A stretch of DNA of 64,000 nucleotides from Verrucomicrobiales bacterium (GCA_024233305.1 JACKPV010000028.1:1-64000), one strand, 5' to 3'; shown: positions 16,162 through 25,804, numbered from the stretch's first letter. Made by a program: numbers and translations. Notes: generated by a model not told the origin, from the letters alone.

Positions 16162-16923
16162 ATGAAGTCCCGCCCCCTGATTCTCATTGCCGGTGGCACC
16201 GAGGCGGCCGGCCCCGAATTCGGTGATCCGTCACTCACCCTGTCCGGCCGCTACCCCGAGGCCGTGCTGGCCGCCGGTGGCCTGCCCCTCACCCTGAACC
16301 CGATCCCGTCCCCGGGATATCTGGCGGAGTGTGTCCGCCGCTGCGATGGGGTTGTCCTCAGCGGCGGCGACGACATCCAGCCTTTACTGCATCGGCGCTC
16401 CACGTCCCCCGAGCTGGCCCGGACAGTCGGGCGGACGGATCCCGAGCGCGATCTCGCGGAAACCCTGCTGATCGGCGAGGTATTCCGTCAACGGAAGCCC
16501 CTGCTGGCCATCTGCCGGGGGCATCAAATGGTGAACGTCGTTTTCGGAGGGACGCTGTATATCGATCTGGCGACCGAACGCCCGGATGGTCTCGACCACC
16601 GGCAGTACGCGCGGTTGAACGATCCGGTGCATGAAGTGGCGCTCACCCGCGGGTCGTTGCTTCGCCGGATCATGCGCCAACCCGTGATCACGGTGAACAC
16701 CACCCACCACCAGGCTGTGGACCGGCTGGCCGCCTTGTTTCAGCCCACGGGCCAGACGGCCGACGGCTTGGTCGAGGCCTACGAACTGGCGAACGAACAC
16801 ACCGGGCTCCTGCCGTGGTTCCTCTCCGTGCAGTTCCATCCCGAGCGGCTGTGCCTCAAGTATCCCGAGTTCGGGCGTCTCTTCGCCGCCCTGGCGCGGG
16901 CCGCCCGGCGCACGGCTCGATAG
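16162..16923 (+). CDS. Class I glutamine amidotransferase, gamma-glutamyl-GABA hydrolase (PuuD) type
   Basis: The protein is 253 residues. The catalytic triad is visible: C118 in AICRGHQMVNV, H226 and E228 in VQFHPERL. GGDDIQP (68-74) and the NTTHHQAV stretch match the peptidase C26/PuuD family, which hydrolyses gamma-glutamyl bonds, for instance of gamma-glutamyl-GABA. The exact substrate is unclear because no putrescine genes are nearby. The ATG at 16162 follows the small gene by 35 bases. Confidence 0.88.
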   Translation: MKSRPLILIAGGTEAAGPEFGDPSLTLSGRYPEAVLAAGGLPLTLNPIPSPGYLAECVRRCDGVVLSGGDDIQPLLHRRSTSPELARTVGRTDPERDLAETLLIGEVFRQRKPLLAICRGHQMVNVVFGGTLYIDLATERPDGLDHRQYARLNDPVHEVALTRGSLLRRIMRQPVITVNTTHHQAVDRLAALFQPTGQTADGLVEAYELANEHTGLLPWFLSVQFHPERLCLKYPEFGRLFAALARAARRTAR

Positions 16924-16963
16924 CGACACAATCCGGGAGACTGCCCCGCGGCGGCAGCGGCTT

Positions 16964-17935
16964 TCAGGAAGGCGACGGCGGAGATTCCGAAGCATCGGCA
17001 TCCCCCGGCCACGAGTCGCCGCCGGCATCGGACAATCCGGGTTCCGAACGCGGACCGCCTTCCGCATCCTCATCGGTCGGACTGGTGGTAAACCGCGTTG
17101 AGTCCAACCCCGGCCCCGCATCCGTGCCCTCCGTCGACTCGCCTTCCGCCTGACCACCGAGGTTCACCATCGGCTTGCGAACCAAGCGCCCCTGAAAGGT
17201 GTAACCCGGCGCCAGCGTCGCGGCCACCACCCCTCCCTCAGGCGGGGCAACAACGCCGTCCGGCAGCACATGGGCATCCGCGTCGAACGGAGCGCCGGGT
17301 TCGACGGCGATGGAGTTCAGACCCACGCGACGGGCCGCATCCAACAGCGCTCCCTGGAAGCGTCCGATCTGGTTCGCCACATTCTGTTGACGGGACCGCG
17401 CAGCAGCATTGAAGAGGGCGAACGTGTGATCCAGCGTGAACACCAGCACCTGGAGCCAGGCGCCCTCGTTGCGTCGCAGCTTCTCGACCTCGAGTCGCAG
17501 ATGGTTGCGCTCGGCATCGTTGGCCTTCTCCAAAAACTCCCGAAAAGCCGCCTGCTCCTGGATCACTCGTTCCGACAGTTCCCCCGCCGCCCGCACCGTT
17601 CGCTCGGCCGCATCCTGCGCCGTCTGCCATTTGTTGGTTGCCTGGGACACCTGGCGGGCGACGTCGTCGAGATGCTGGATCCGTTCGACGGCATCCCCCA
17701 GATCGGTGGTCTCCAACTCGCGCATCACCGCCCGGTGTCGCAGCACAAAGGGCCACACTCCCAACCAGGCACCCAGCGCCACGCAGGCCGCCACCGCAGC
17801 GACCTCGTAGGCCGTCATGGGCCGGTGGCCTTGCGCGGCCAGACCCCACGCCGCCAGCAGCAGCACGGCATCGCCGATCAGAAACGGAAGATGAAAGGCG
17901 GGGCCAGACTTACGCGAATCCGGTGACACACTCAT
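16964..17935 (-). CDS. Membrane-anchored protein with GrpE-like C-terminal domain
   Basis: The protein is 323 residues. Two hydrophobic segments lie at about 15-36 and 42-65. A charged coiled coil follows (about 70-158). Residues 165-261 then read like the GrpE head: a helical part, RRVGLNSIAVEPGAPFDADA (202-221) and GYTFQGRLVRKPMVN (244-258). The last 60 residues are acidic and disordered. GrpE is a soluble DnaK nucleotide-exchange factor of about 200 residues, so this looks like a membrane-tethered relative, or a coiled-coil protein that reused the fold. No dnaK or dnaJ is adjacent. Confidence 0.65.
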   Translation of the reverse strand: MSVSPDSRKSGPAFHLPFLIGDAVLLLAAWGLAAQGHRPMTAYEVAAVAACVALGAWLGVWPFVLRHRAVMRELETTDLGDAVERIQHLDDVARQVSQATNKWQTAQDAAERTVRAAGELSERVIQEQAAFREFLEKANDAERNHLRLEVEKLRRNEGAWLQVLVFTLDHTFALFNAAARSRQQNVANQIGRFQGALLDAARRVGLNSIAVEPGAPFDADAHVLPDGVVAPPEGGVVAATLAPGYTFQGRLVRKPMVNLGGQAEGESTEGTDAGPGLDSTRFTTSPTDEDAEGGPRSEPGLSDAGGDSWPGDADASESPPSPS

Positions 17936-18111
17936 GCGACCCGAGGATTACGAAAAGCCGCCGCCCCTGGCGAAGCAAAACTCTGCCTCGCGAACACGCG
18001 ACCGGGCGGAACGGTCCACGATGCCGGTGCGAGAGGTGCGCAAGCGAAGCCTCGCCCGGCAAGCGCCGGACTGCCCCCCTGCCCCGCCCGTTACGGAGTG
18101 CGTCGCTTCGT

Positions 18112-18142
18112 GCGCGCCGCCCTGAAGCCAGGGACGGCGCGC
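18112..18142. terminator. Strong hairpin downstream of a Gfo/Idh/MocA gene
   Basis: GCGCGCCG (18112-18119) pairs with CGGCGCGC (18135-18142). CCCTG (18120-18124) pairs with CAGGG (18129-18133). One A is unpaired and the loop is four bases. It lies 43 bases beyond the stop of the minus-strand oxidoreductase and upstream of the GrpE-like gene. There is no T tract, so a terminator or a REP-like hairpin are both possible. The rest of this 249-base gap shows nothing. Confidence 0.5.
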
Positions 18143-18184
18143 CTCGCTCCAAACGGCGGCGCCGGACGATTGAATCGCCCGACC

Positions 18185-19513
18185 TCAGCCATCCAGGGTC
18201 CAGCCGTCGCGGTATTGACGGCTCAGCAGGGCGTTGGCTTCGTCGCTGTTGGTGACGCGGCCGACCTCCGGATCGTATTTCAGTTTCTTGCCGACGCGGT
18301 AGGCCACGAGGCCCAGCAGCATCATCTCGATGACATTGCCGCTGTATTCAAAGTCGCAGGAAGTCTTCAGATCCGTCTTGCAGGCGTTGATCCACTGCTG
18401 CTGGAAACCGCCCAACGGCGGGATGACCGTCTCCGGTGTGCGGGGCTTGTAGTAGGTCAGGTCCGCCCGGTTGCCGAGCGGCACCAGGATGCGGGAGCCG
18501 AAGTCGGCGATCAACGTTCCCTTGTTGCCCTCGAACATGGCGCCGTGCCCGATCTGGTTGAGGTCGATGACCTTGGTCGGCGACTCGGGCATGGCCCCGC
18601 CCTGGTACCACGAAACCTTGATTTCGGGCCGCCAGGAGTTGGCGGGAAAGTCGAAGTGGGTCTCGAGTTTCACGGGCGTGACCTCCGGGTTGAAAGGATC
18701 GCCCTTGCCCTCGGCGGAGGTCGGTAACCCGGCATCGATCGCGTTCCAGGCGAGGTCCATGGTGTGACTGCCCATGTCGCCGACCTGGCCACTGCCAAAA
18801 TCCCAGAACATGTTCCACTGGAGGCAGTTCATTCCCGAGCTACCGGAGAAATAGCCGGGGTTATAAGGATGGTAGGGCGCCGGACCGAGCCACAGGTCAT
18901 AGTGCAGGTAGGCGGGTGGCTCGCCCGCGGCGGGAAGATAACCCGGTCGGGGAAGTTGCCGGTTGCCCCAGGCGCTGACGCGTTCCAGCGTGCCGATGGC
19001 GCCGTCGAGGACCAGTTCGCGCACACGATTGAAGTTCTCGATGGCGTGCCGCTGGGTGCCGACCTGGGTGGCAAGTTTGTGGCGGTTCTTGAGGTAGTTG
19101 GCGCGCACGACGCGGGCTTCCTGGACACAGTTCGCGAGCGGTTTCTCGCAGTAGACGTGCAGACCGCGATTGAGCGCCCAGTTCGAGACGAAGGCATGAG
19201 TGTGGTCAAGGCTGCAACACACCACAGCATCCAGGCCCTTTTGATCCAGGCACTTTCGCCAATCGACATACTTCTTCGCGCCCGGAAACCGTTTGGCGCC
19301 GAAGTCCAGGTGCTCTTCGTTGATGTCGCACAGGGCGACGACGTTCTCGGTCGAGATCGCGTTGAAATGCGCTTCCCCGCGGCCCCAGGTACCGATGAGG
19401 GCGATGTTGAGTTTGTTGTTCGGAGCGCCGGCGCCGAACAGCCGGACCTCGGGCAGGATCATCGTGGCGGCCCCCGCGGTCGCCGCGGACTTCAGAAAAT
19501 GGCGTCGTTTCAT
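18185..19513 (-). CDS. Gfo/Idh/MocA family oxidoreductase, Tat-exported
   Basis: The protein is 442 residues. A twin-arginine signal (RRHFLKSAATAG, 3-14) leads into a Rossmann domain with IALIGTWGRGEAHF and then YCEKPLANC, with the conserved EKP at 123-125. The C-terminal domain has the QVGDMGSHTMDLAWN stretch typical of planctomycete and verrucomicrobial members. Such proteins oxidise or reduce sugars or inositols with NAD(P); substrates are mostly unknown. Export as a folded, cofactor-loaded enzyme fits the Tat signal. It is divergent from the PL11 lyase (289-base gap), so a role in handling its products is an inference. Confidence 0.9.
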   Translation of the reverse strand: MKRRHFLKSAATAGAATMILPEVRLFGAGAPNNKLNIALIGTWGRGEAHFNAISTENVVALCDINEEHLDFGAKRFPGAKKYVDWRKCLDQKGLDAVVCCSLDHTHAFVSNWALNRGLHVYCEKPLANCVQEARVVRANYLKNRHKLATQVGTQRHAIENFNRVRELVLDGAIGTLERVSAWGNRQLPRPGYLPAAGEPPAYLHYDLWLGPAPYHPYNPGYFSGSSGMNCLQWNMFWDFGSGQVGDMGSHTMDLAWNAIDAGLPTSAEGKGDPFNPEVTPVKLETHFDFPANSWRPEIKVSWYQGGAMPESPTKVIDLNQIGHGAMFEGNKGTLIADFGSRILVPLGNRADLTYYKPRTPETVIPPLGGFQQQWINACKTDLKTSCDFEYSGNVIEMMLLGLVAYRVGKKLKYDPEVGRVTNSDEANALLSRQYRDGWTLDG

Positions 19514-19802
19514 GGCAATGAAGGGAGAGGATTCGCGTTGGTATCGGAAGCTGTGTTCGGCAGCGAGTGTAGGGAGACGCGGCCCGCAGAGCAACGTCAA
19601 CCTGCGACGCTTTCAAGCGTGCTTCACCTCGCCACAATGCCAGCCCGCGCTCGCCATCCGACAGATGCGGTCAGCCTACCGTTTGCGCTCGTTCGGCTTT
19701 GCGATTGGTTCCTGGCGAGGTTGGCGGAACGAATTCCAGGCTCCGATTTGGCGGAGCGGGAGGCTTGCTTCCAGCCGGAGGCCCGGCCTATAGACAGGGC
19801 CA

Positions 19803-21926
19803 ATGAACCGCCAGAAACTGCTGCTCCCATCGCTCGCTATCGCCCTCGTCCAGGCATCCGCCGCCGGGCAGCCTCGCCAGATGGAGCACCTGGAACGTGG
19901 CGTCGTCGCCATCAACCGGGGCGACGACGGCGTGTTTGTCAGCTGGCGGATGCTCGGGAGCGATCCCGACGGAATCGCGTTCAACCTCTACCGGGTCACC
20001 GCCGGCGGTTCCCCGGTCCGGCTCAACCCCGAACCCATCGCGACCACAACCTGGCATCAGGACCAGGACGCCGATCCGACGCTCGCCAACGCCTACTTCG
20101 TCCGTCCCGTGCTCGACGGCCGCGAAGGCCCCACCAGCCGCCCCTTCCTCAACCAGGTGCCCGCCGGCGCTCCCGCCCGCCAATACTTCGAGCTTCCCCT
20201 CCAACTCCCTCCCTCCACGACCGCCAGCGATGGATCCGCGGGAGACCTCGACCGCGACGGCGAGTACGAGATCGTGTTGCAGGGAACACAACGGCCCCGT
20301 GATACCGCCGCGGCCGGCCTGACCGGCAACACCGTCCTCCAGGGTTACAAGCTCGACGGCGCCCTCCTGTGGACGATCCAAATGGGCCCCAACATCCGCG
20401 AAGGCGAACACGACACCCAGTTCATGGTCCATGACCTCGACGGTGACGGCATCGCGGAAATCGCCGTGCGCACCGCCGATGGAACGGTCGACGGCGCCGG
20501 CAAGGTGATCGGCGATCCGAAGGCCGATTGGGTCGATCGCGACCGCAGCTCGCGCACCTTCGGCAAAATCATGACCGGCCCGGAGTACTTCACCATTTTC
20601 GACGGCCGGACCGGCGCCGAACTGGCCACCACGCCCTACATTCCCGGCCGGGAACCCACGGGCGGCTGGGGTGGCATCGGGGGCAATGGAGGCATGGAAA
20701 CCACCACGACCGGCAACCGCCTGAACCGCTTCCTCGCCTGCGTGGCCTACCTCGACGGTGCGCGTCCGAGCGTCATCATGTGCCGCGGGTACTACGGACG
20801 CACCGTACTCGCCGCGTGGGATTGGCGCGACCGCCGACTGACCTCGCGCTGGGTCTTCGATTCGGCGACCCATCCCAATCGCGGCCACCCCTACGTCACC
20901 GCCCGGGCAACGGTCGATGCTGCCGTTGGGCTCAACAAGGTCACCGACGGGGTTGGCAACTGGGATGGCGCCGTGCCGGGCGAGTGGATGGTGTGGGACC
21001 GTTACGGCGCGAAGGAGCGCCGGCAGGTCGTTGCCGTGGCCGGCAACGTGCTGACCCTCGACGCGGACATGACTCCGGGAACGGACAAGGGGGCGCACGT
21101 CTACGGATACTCGGGCATGGGCAACCACAACCTGTCCGTTGCGGATGTTGACGGGGATGGCAGGGACGAAATCGTCTACGGGGCGATGGTGGTCGACGAC
21201 AACGGGGTCGGACTTTTCACGACGGGTTTGCGCCACGGGGACTCGTTGCACGTTGGCGACTTGGACCCGGAACACCCGGGACTCGAGGTCTTCGGTCCGC
21301 ACGAAAACGAGGGCGGTGAATACGACCAATGGACCCCGGGCGCCGCGCTGTATGAGGCGCGGACGGGCCGGATTCTGTGGGGCACACCGGACGGCCAGGA
21401 TGTGGGTGGTGGCGTGAGCGCGGATGTCGACCCGCGGTATCCGGGCGAGGAGATGTGGGGAATTCCGGGAGGACTGCGCTCATGCAAAGGCGAGGTGATC
21501 TCCACGGTGAGCCCGGTTGGGGGCGGCAACTCGACCTTCGTGATCTGGTGGGACGGTGACCCGTTGCGCGAGGTGCTCGGTGGGAACCGCATCCTGAAAT
21601 GGAACTGGGAAAGCGGGACCATGACTCCGCTCCTGACCGCGGACGGATGCGCCGGCGGCCGGCCGGTGTTGAGCGCCGACCTCTTCGGCGATTGGCGGGA
21701 GGAACTGGTCCTGCGCACGGTCGACAACTCGGCCCTGCGCATCTACACCACCACGGAACCCACTGACCGGCGGCTCCGTACGCTCATGCACGACCCGCAA
21801 TACCGGCTCAGTGTCGCGTGGCAGAACGTCGCCTACAACCAACCCCCGCATCCGAGCTTCTATCTGGGCCACGACATGCACCCCCCGCCCCCGCCACACC
21901 TGACGACGGTGCGGCACCGGAAGTAA
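19803..21926 (+). CDS. Rhamnogalacturonan lyase, PL11 (YesW/YesX type)
   Basis: The protein is 707 residues with a signal peptide ending about residue 21. The mature start QMEHLERGVVAINRGDDGVF is the PL11 opening. An FN3-like segment follows, then an eight-bladed propeller with repeated calcium loops such as DLDRDGEYEIV, DLDGDGIAEIA and DVDGDGRDEIV. The end has NVAYNQPPHPSFYLG, a family signature. It cleaves the rhamnogalacturonan I backbone by beta-elimination outside the cytoplasm. Together with GH127 and PL1 further on, it indicates pectin use. Confidence 0.95.
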   Translation: MNRQKLLLPSLAIALVQASAAGQPRQMEHLERGVVAINRGDDGVFVSWRMLGSDPDGIAFNLYRVTAGGSPVRLNPEPIATTTWHQDQDADPTLANAYFVRPVLDGREGPTSRPFLNQVPAGAPARQYFELPLQLPPSTTASDGSAGDLDRDGEYEIVLQGTQRPRDTAAAGLTGNTVLQGYKLDGALLWTIQMGPNIREGEHDTQFMVHDLDGDGIAEIAVRTADGTVDGAGKVIGDPKADWVDRDRSSRTFGKIMTGPEYFTIFDGRTGAELATTPYIPGREPTGGWGGIGGNGGMETTTTGNRLNRFLACVAYLDGARPSVIMCRGYYGRTVLAAWDWRDRRLTSRWVFDSATHPNRGHPYVTARATVDAAVGLNKVTDGVGNWDGAVPGEWMVWDRYGAKERRQVVAVAGNVLTLDADMTPGTDKGAHVYGYSGMGNHNLSVADVDGDGRDEIVYGAMVVDDNGVGLFTTGLRHGDSLHVGDLDPEHPGLEVFGPHENEGGEYDQWTPGAALYEARTGRILWGTPDGQDVGGGVSADVDPRYPGEEMWGIPGGLRSCKGEVISTVSPVGGGNSTFVIWWDGDPLREVLGGNRILKWNWESGTMTPLLTADGCAGGRPVLSADLFGDWREELVLRTVDNSALRIYTTTEPTDRRLRTLMHDPQYRLSVAWQNVAYNQPPHPSFYLGHDMHPPPPPHLTTVRHRK

Positions 21927-22172
21927 GTCACGGCTTGCATCTCCTGACCGCGAGAATTCCGTGAGCCAGCGACGTCCCCCAGCCCCGAAACCAAGGCTTG
22001 GCTGACTTGGTGATACATCGGCCACCGAGAACCAACACCACGCCGAAGGGAGGACCGCGTGTGAGGCGCCCCCGCGAAGCCCGGCCCCCCGCTTTCTTGA
22101 GCGTGAATCCGCCTTCTCCCCGCCAATTCGCAAGATTGACCTGCGCGGCACGAAGTCCTAGTTTCTCAGGCC

Positions 22173-23150
22173 GTGGCATTTCAGGGGAAACAGCCTTTTT
22201 TTGCCTTCCTGCAGCGCATGGCAGGTGGAACAGCACTGGAGGAAGTGGCTCCGGCGGAGAACTACATCCTCGACGAGCGTGTTCCCGCCGCGCGTGAAGA
22301 TGACTTCCTCTCGTTCAGCGGTTTTGCGTCCTCTCCCCAGGACCGGGATTCATGGTTCCGCCATCACTCCGCGTACGCCAAGGCTCGAGTTGATCTGCCC
22401 GATCCCAGTGCGACATTCACCGCCATCAATCAGCCCAACTGGCTCGCCCTCAGTCCCGATTGGGACGTGGTTCGCATCGAAACGCTTCACGGATTGGCCG
22501 GGAGGGCGAATTCAAGAGGCTCCGATGTGGACGACTCCGAGGCAAACGAACTCATCCGCGAGATGCTCAAGACACGGGAGGAGGGAGCCGCGTTTGATTC
22601 TCTCAAGCAGGCACGCTTGGAGAAGTGGCTCCAACTCGTAAACCGTGGCAGCTACCGTCGCCCCGCCTTCGTGGCGCCGTTTGCCGAAGTTGAGGACATT
22701 CTTGAGGAGCAGGACTGGGCCAACCGCCTCCGGGACGCCTTTGGCCTGGGCCACATCGGTCTTCGGGCTGGCAAACCAGCAATCGTGGTGCTGATGCAAT
22801 ACAGCCTCATCCGCGTTCACAATACCCACATTGGCAAGCCCGCCTGGGCGGCATCGCCCACCGTCCTCGACGACGTGCCCGGCCAGATGCCGAGTCCTTG
22901 CTTCTTCCCTGCCCCGCGCAAAGCCGATCCCGATGGTTACGGATTCACCGTCGATCTCAGCGCAACAGATCCCTCGTTCCGGAAGGAGTTCCTCCACGGC
23001 CATATCGATTACACCCTGGATGATATCCGTCGGATCGCCGAGGTCCCCACCGACGTTCCACCATCCCGCATCGTGGAAGCTCGCAGCGTCCATCACCGGT
23101 TGCTGAAGGACGACTCGGCTCACCATGCCGACCTTCCCGCGAGGCCATGA
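22173..23150 (+). CDS. Unknown protein, first gene of a two-gene module
   Basis: The protein is 325 residues from a GTG (or 310 from the ATG at 22218). It has no signal peptide, membrane segment or motif I can assign. It is soluble, rich in Trp, Asp and Arg, and contains DWDVVRIETLHGLAG, PAIVVLMQYSLIRVHN and HGHIDYTLDDIRRI. The surrounding base composition seems less GC-rich than its neighbours. Its stop overlaps the start of the next gene in ATGA (23147-23150), so the two are made together. The 246 bases before it hold no recognisable gene. I assign no function. Confidence 0.7.
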   Translation: MAFQGKQPFFAFLQRMAGGTALEEVAPAENYILDERVPAAREDDFLSFSGFASSPQDRDSWFRHHSAYAKARVDLPDPSATFTAINQPNWLALSPDWDVVRIETLHGLAGRANSRGSDVDDSEANELIREMLKTREEGAAFDSLKQARLEKWLQLVNRGSYRRPAFVAPFAEVEDILEEQDWANRLRDAFGLGHIGLRAGKPAIVVLMQYSLIRVHNTHIGKPAWAASPTVLDDVPGQMPSPCFFPAPRKADPDGYGFTVDLSATDPSFRKEFLHGHIDYTLDDIRRIAEVPTDVPPSRIVEARSVHHRLLKDDSAHHADLPARP

Positions 23151-25372
23151 ACCCGTCCGTCCAGAATTGGCTCGATGAGCTGAACGCCGCACCCTCCCGG
23201 GCGATCCAGAAACTTGTGCTGGGATACGCCGGCGTGACGGCATGGTCGCGGTCCAGCTTGCGCGAATCGTTCATCGAGATCTTCCCAGCTCACGCTGAGG
23301 CACTGGAGGTCGCTGTCGCCGATTGGCTGCGCGAACGCCTGATGAAGCTTCCGCCCGAGGAGACGCCCACTATCGTCTGGGCCGCGCACCTTCAGGACCT
23401 GTTCGGCGGTCTTGCTGGGTTGCCCCTGCCGCGGGTCGCCCGTCTGCTCCGCGACCGGCTGCGCGACTTCCGTTCGTGGCTGCGCCCCTTGCGGACAGAG
23501 AGTGGGCCCGACCCGGAGGCCGCCTATCTCGCTGCGCTGGCCTGGGCCGAGACCAATCAGCATCTCGAAGGCATGTGGCAGGGACTGGCGTTGCGCCGCA
23601 ACCGCGAACCCGCTCACTACATCGATATCGGCCTGCTCGGGCTCCGCAAGACGCGGGACGAACGCGGCCAGTTGCCGACCAAGGCGCCGTTCCTCCTGCT
23701 CGCCACGCTGATTGACCTCGCGGATACCGGCATCGCGCAAAAGGAATGGCTCCTCACGGCCCGGGCGTTGCTCGGTGGCTACCACTGCTCCCTGGAAACG
23801 TGGGCACGCGAGTTCGAGCCCGTGATCAGCGCAAGACGGGATGCCAAGCACGGGCCGGGATGGTTGAGGAAGGTATTGCCGCCACTGCGATCGGAACGCC
23901 CCGACAGCCCGGTGATCGAGGTGGGACTACCCACGGCAGACCTCACCGAAGCGAAGCGGATCATCCATAGAGTCGCACAACGCGGACCCGCAGCGATCCA
24001 GGGCGAACTTGGCGCGGTCCTGAGTGGATATCGGACCTATGCGCGGGCGGCCGGAGACGCGACGCCGCTGGTCCGGATGTTCAACCAACTGGCGGATGCC
24101 GCGCGCACGCACGACCCTGACTGGGCCGTCGCCCGCGCCGAGGAGGCGATGGAATGGGACCCAAACCACGAGTTCTGTTGGACGGCGCTCGCTCGTGCGC
24201 TTTGGGCGCGCGGCTTGAAGGCGGAACGGGCCGGCAACGAAGCCTCAGCCGAAGCTGATTGCCGAGAAGCGATGGACCTCCTCTGGAGGGCGCGCTTCCG
24301 CTTTCCGTCCAACGCGCACGTAAGGACCGAACTGGCAAAAATGCTCGGAGCCTCCGGCGACGCCGCCACCGCTGAGACTGTATATCGCGAGGCCCAGTCC
24401 GAGTTCCCTCAGAATCCCTGGGGTTACACCGGCCTCGCGGATATGCTCCTCCGTCTGGACACCGAAACCGGAACGCAGGCGCATAGTGGCGAGGCGCGCG
24501 CGCTCCTGCAGCGCGCCGCGGACTTGGGGAACGCCTACGCAAAGAGGCGACTCCGCTCGATCGCGCAGCAAGCTCCGTCCACATCGACTGTGGCTGCTCT
24601 CTTTGAATCGGCGGAAGAGGAAGTGCTGGGGCCGGTGGTCCTGCCAGCGCAACACGTCGCGGAGATGCGCCCTGCTCAGCGCTTGGGTCGCGCCCTGCTT
24701 TTCCATTGGCAGGCGCGGCACGCGAGTTCAGGGGAGGAACGCGAGGGGCTGCTCGCTCAAGCCGAGGACTTGCTGAACCTGCCCGACGAGTTGACTGGAG
24801 AATGCCGCTCCGCCTTCGTCGAGGCCCGTGGCTTCCTTTTGCTCGCCCGCAACCGGACGGAGGAAGCCCGGACTTATTTCGAGCAACAACTCGTTACTGC
24901 CGCACCACGTCGTCCACTGGGATTGCGGCTCGGACTCGCCGAATCCCGCATTCGTCTTGGCGAGAAACTCAGCGACGCGGAAGAGTCCGAACTCGCCTCC
25001 TTTGGCCCCGAGGGCAGCATCCTTCCGCTCGTCCTGAAAGTCGTCCGCCTGCTCGAATCCACGGCGTCCGACGACGCCCTGCGCGACTTGCTCCTCGAAC
25101 TCTACCCTCGCGTCTGCACACTGGCCGGGATGCCCCCGTCAGAGTTGGGAGACGACGAAGAAGGCGCCGCGCAAGCCGACCCGGTCCGCCGACGGGAGAC
25201 CCCCGACGCCATGATGGCCCGACTGCTTCTAGCGAACGCCTTTGGCCCCGCGACTCTTGACTCACTTGACGACCTCAACTCCGCCACGACCATCCACCGT
25301 GTTCGCGACTCTCTGAGACCCCACCGCGACGACATTCTCGCGGTCTTCGAGAAGCTGGCGCTCGCCGCGTGA
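23147..25372 (+). CDS. Large TPR-like helical protein, second gene of the two-gene module
   Basis: The protein is 741 residues with no signal peptide or membrane segment. An all-helical N-terminal region (about 1-270) has no assigned motif. TPR-like helix pairs follow (about 290-470), for example DPDWAVARAEEAMEWDPNHE, HVRTELAKMLGASGDAATAE and NPWGYTGLADMLLRLD. A second helical region includes EGLLAQAEDLLN and EEARTYFEQQLVTA, and the tail is acidic. No nuclease, NTPase, protease or TIR motif is visible. It depends on the preceding gene for translation (ATGA). A scaffold for that partner is an inference. Confidence 0.75.
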   Translation: MNPSVQNWLDELNAAPSRAIQKLVLGYAGVTAWSRSSLRESFIEIFPAHAEALEVAVADWLRERLMKLPPEETPTIVWAAHLQDLFGGLAGLPLPRVARLLRDRLRDFRSWLRPLRTESGPDPEAAYLAALAWAETNQHLEGMWQGLALRRNREPAHYIDIGLLGLRKTRDERGQLPTKAPFLLLATLIDLADTGIAQKEWLLTARALLGGYHCSLETWAREFEPVISARRDAKHGPGWLRKVLPPLRSERPDSPVIEVGLPTADLTEAKRIIHRVAQRGPAAIQGELGAVLSGYRTYARAAGDATPLVRMFNQLADAARTHDPDWAVARAEEAMEWDPNHEFCWTALARALWARGLKAERAGNEASAEADCREAMDLLWRARFRFPSNAHVRTELAKMLGASGDAATAETVYREAQSEFPQNPWGYTGLADMLLRLDTETGTQAHSGEARALLQRAADLGNAYAKRRLRSIAQQAPSTSTVAALFESAEEEVLGPVVLPAQHVAEMRPAQRLGRALLFHWQARHASSGEEREGLLAQAEDLLNLPDELTGECRSAFVEARGFLLLARNRTEEARTYFEQQLVTAAPRRPLGLRLGLAESRIRLGEKLSDAEESELASFGPEGSILPLVLKVVRLLESTASDDALRDLLLELYPRVCTLAGMPPSELGDDEEGAAQADPVRRRETPDAMMARLLLANAFGPATLDSLDDLNSATTIHRVRDSLRPHRDDILAVFEKLALAA

Positions 25373-25605
25373 TGCGGCAGCACACGACAAGCTGGTCACC
25401 CCGAGCACACTGAAGCCGCGAGCACCCGGTTGTATTCTCCACGACTGACGCGGATTCGCGCATTTCTGGATTGGCGACAAACGTGCGCGGGGCACGATAC
25501 CGCTTTGGACCCACGCTGCGGGAATCCACCCGACGCCTTCGCGCAACCCGGCGTGCGCACCTCCCGGCTTCGCGAACCCCGGGGGCCGTTGCCACGACGG
25601 AGCGC
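25373..25605. other. Non-coding stretch after the two-gene module
   Basis: These 233 bases follow the TPR-like gene and precede a family A element. I see no convincing small gene, RNA or terminator. Together with the element they make a 428-base gap between convergent genes. Confidence 0.4.
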
Positions 25606-25804
25606 TTCAGCCGTGACGATTCAGTGATTGGTAGCCGACGCCGGGTCGGCGCATGATTCAGTGGGGATATGGCTGCCTGCCCCGGGGCGCGACGACTCAC
25701 CAAAACGTGACTGCCCGTCCGAACCGGCGGGACCGCGCAAGCCCATGAAGATCAGCGGCGACTGCCCGTCAGCGGCTGCGGCCTATTGAATCGATACCAC
25801 TCAG
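25606..25804. repeat. Family A palindromic element, inverted copy
   Basis: This is the reverse orientation of 8773-8974. The left part (25606-25675) carries TCAGCCGTGACGATTCAG and GTCGGCGCATGATTCA. The right part (25685-25804) carries CACCAAAACGTGACTG and ends ATTGAATCGATACCACTCAG. The internal junction also aligns (CAGTCACGTTTTGGTGA against CAGTCACTTTTCGGTGA). The right terminus supplies the TGA (25801-25803, minus strand) of the Gfo/Idh/MocA gene. Its arms have drifted more than those of the 8.8 kb copy. Confidence 0.8.
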
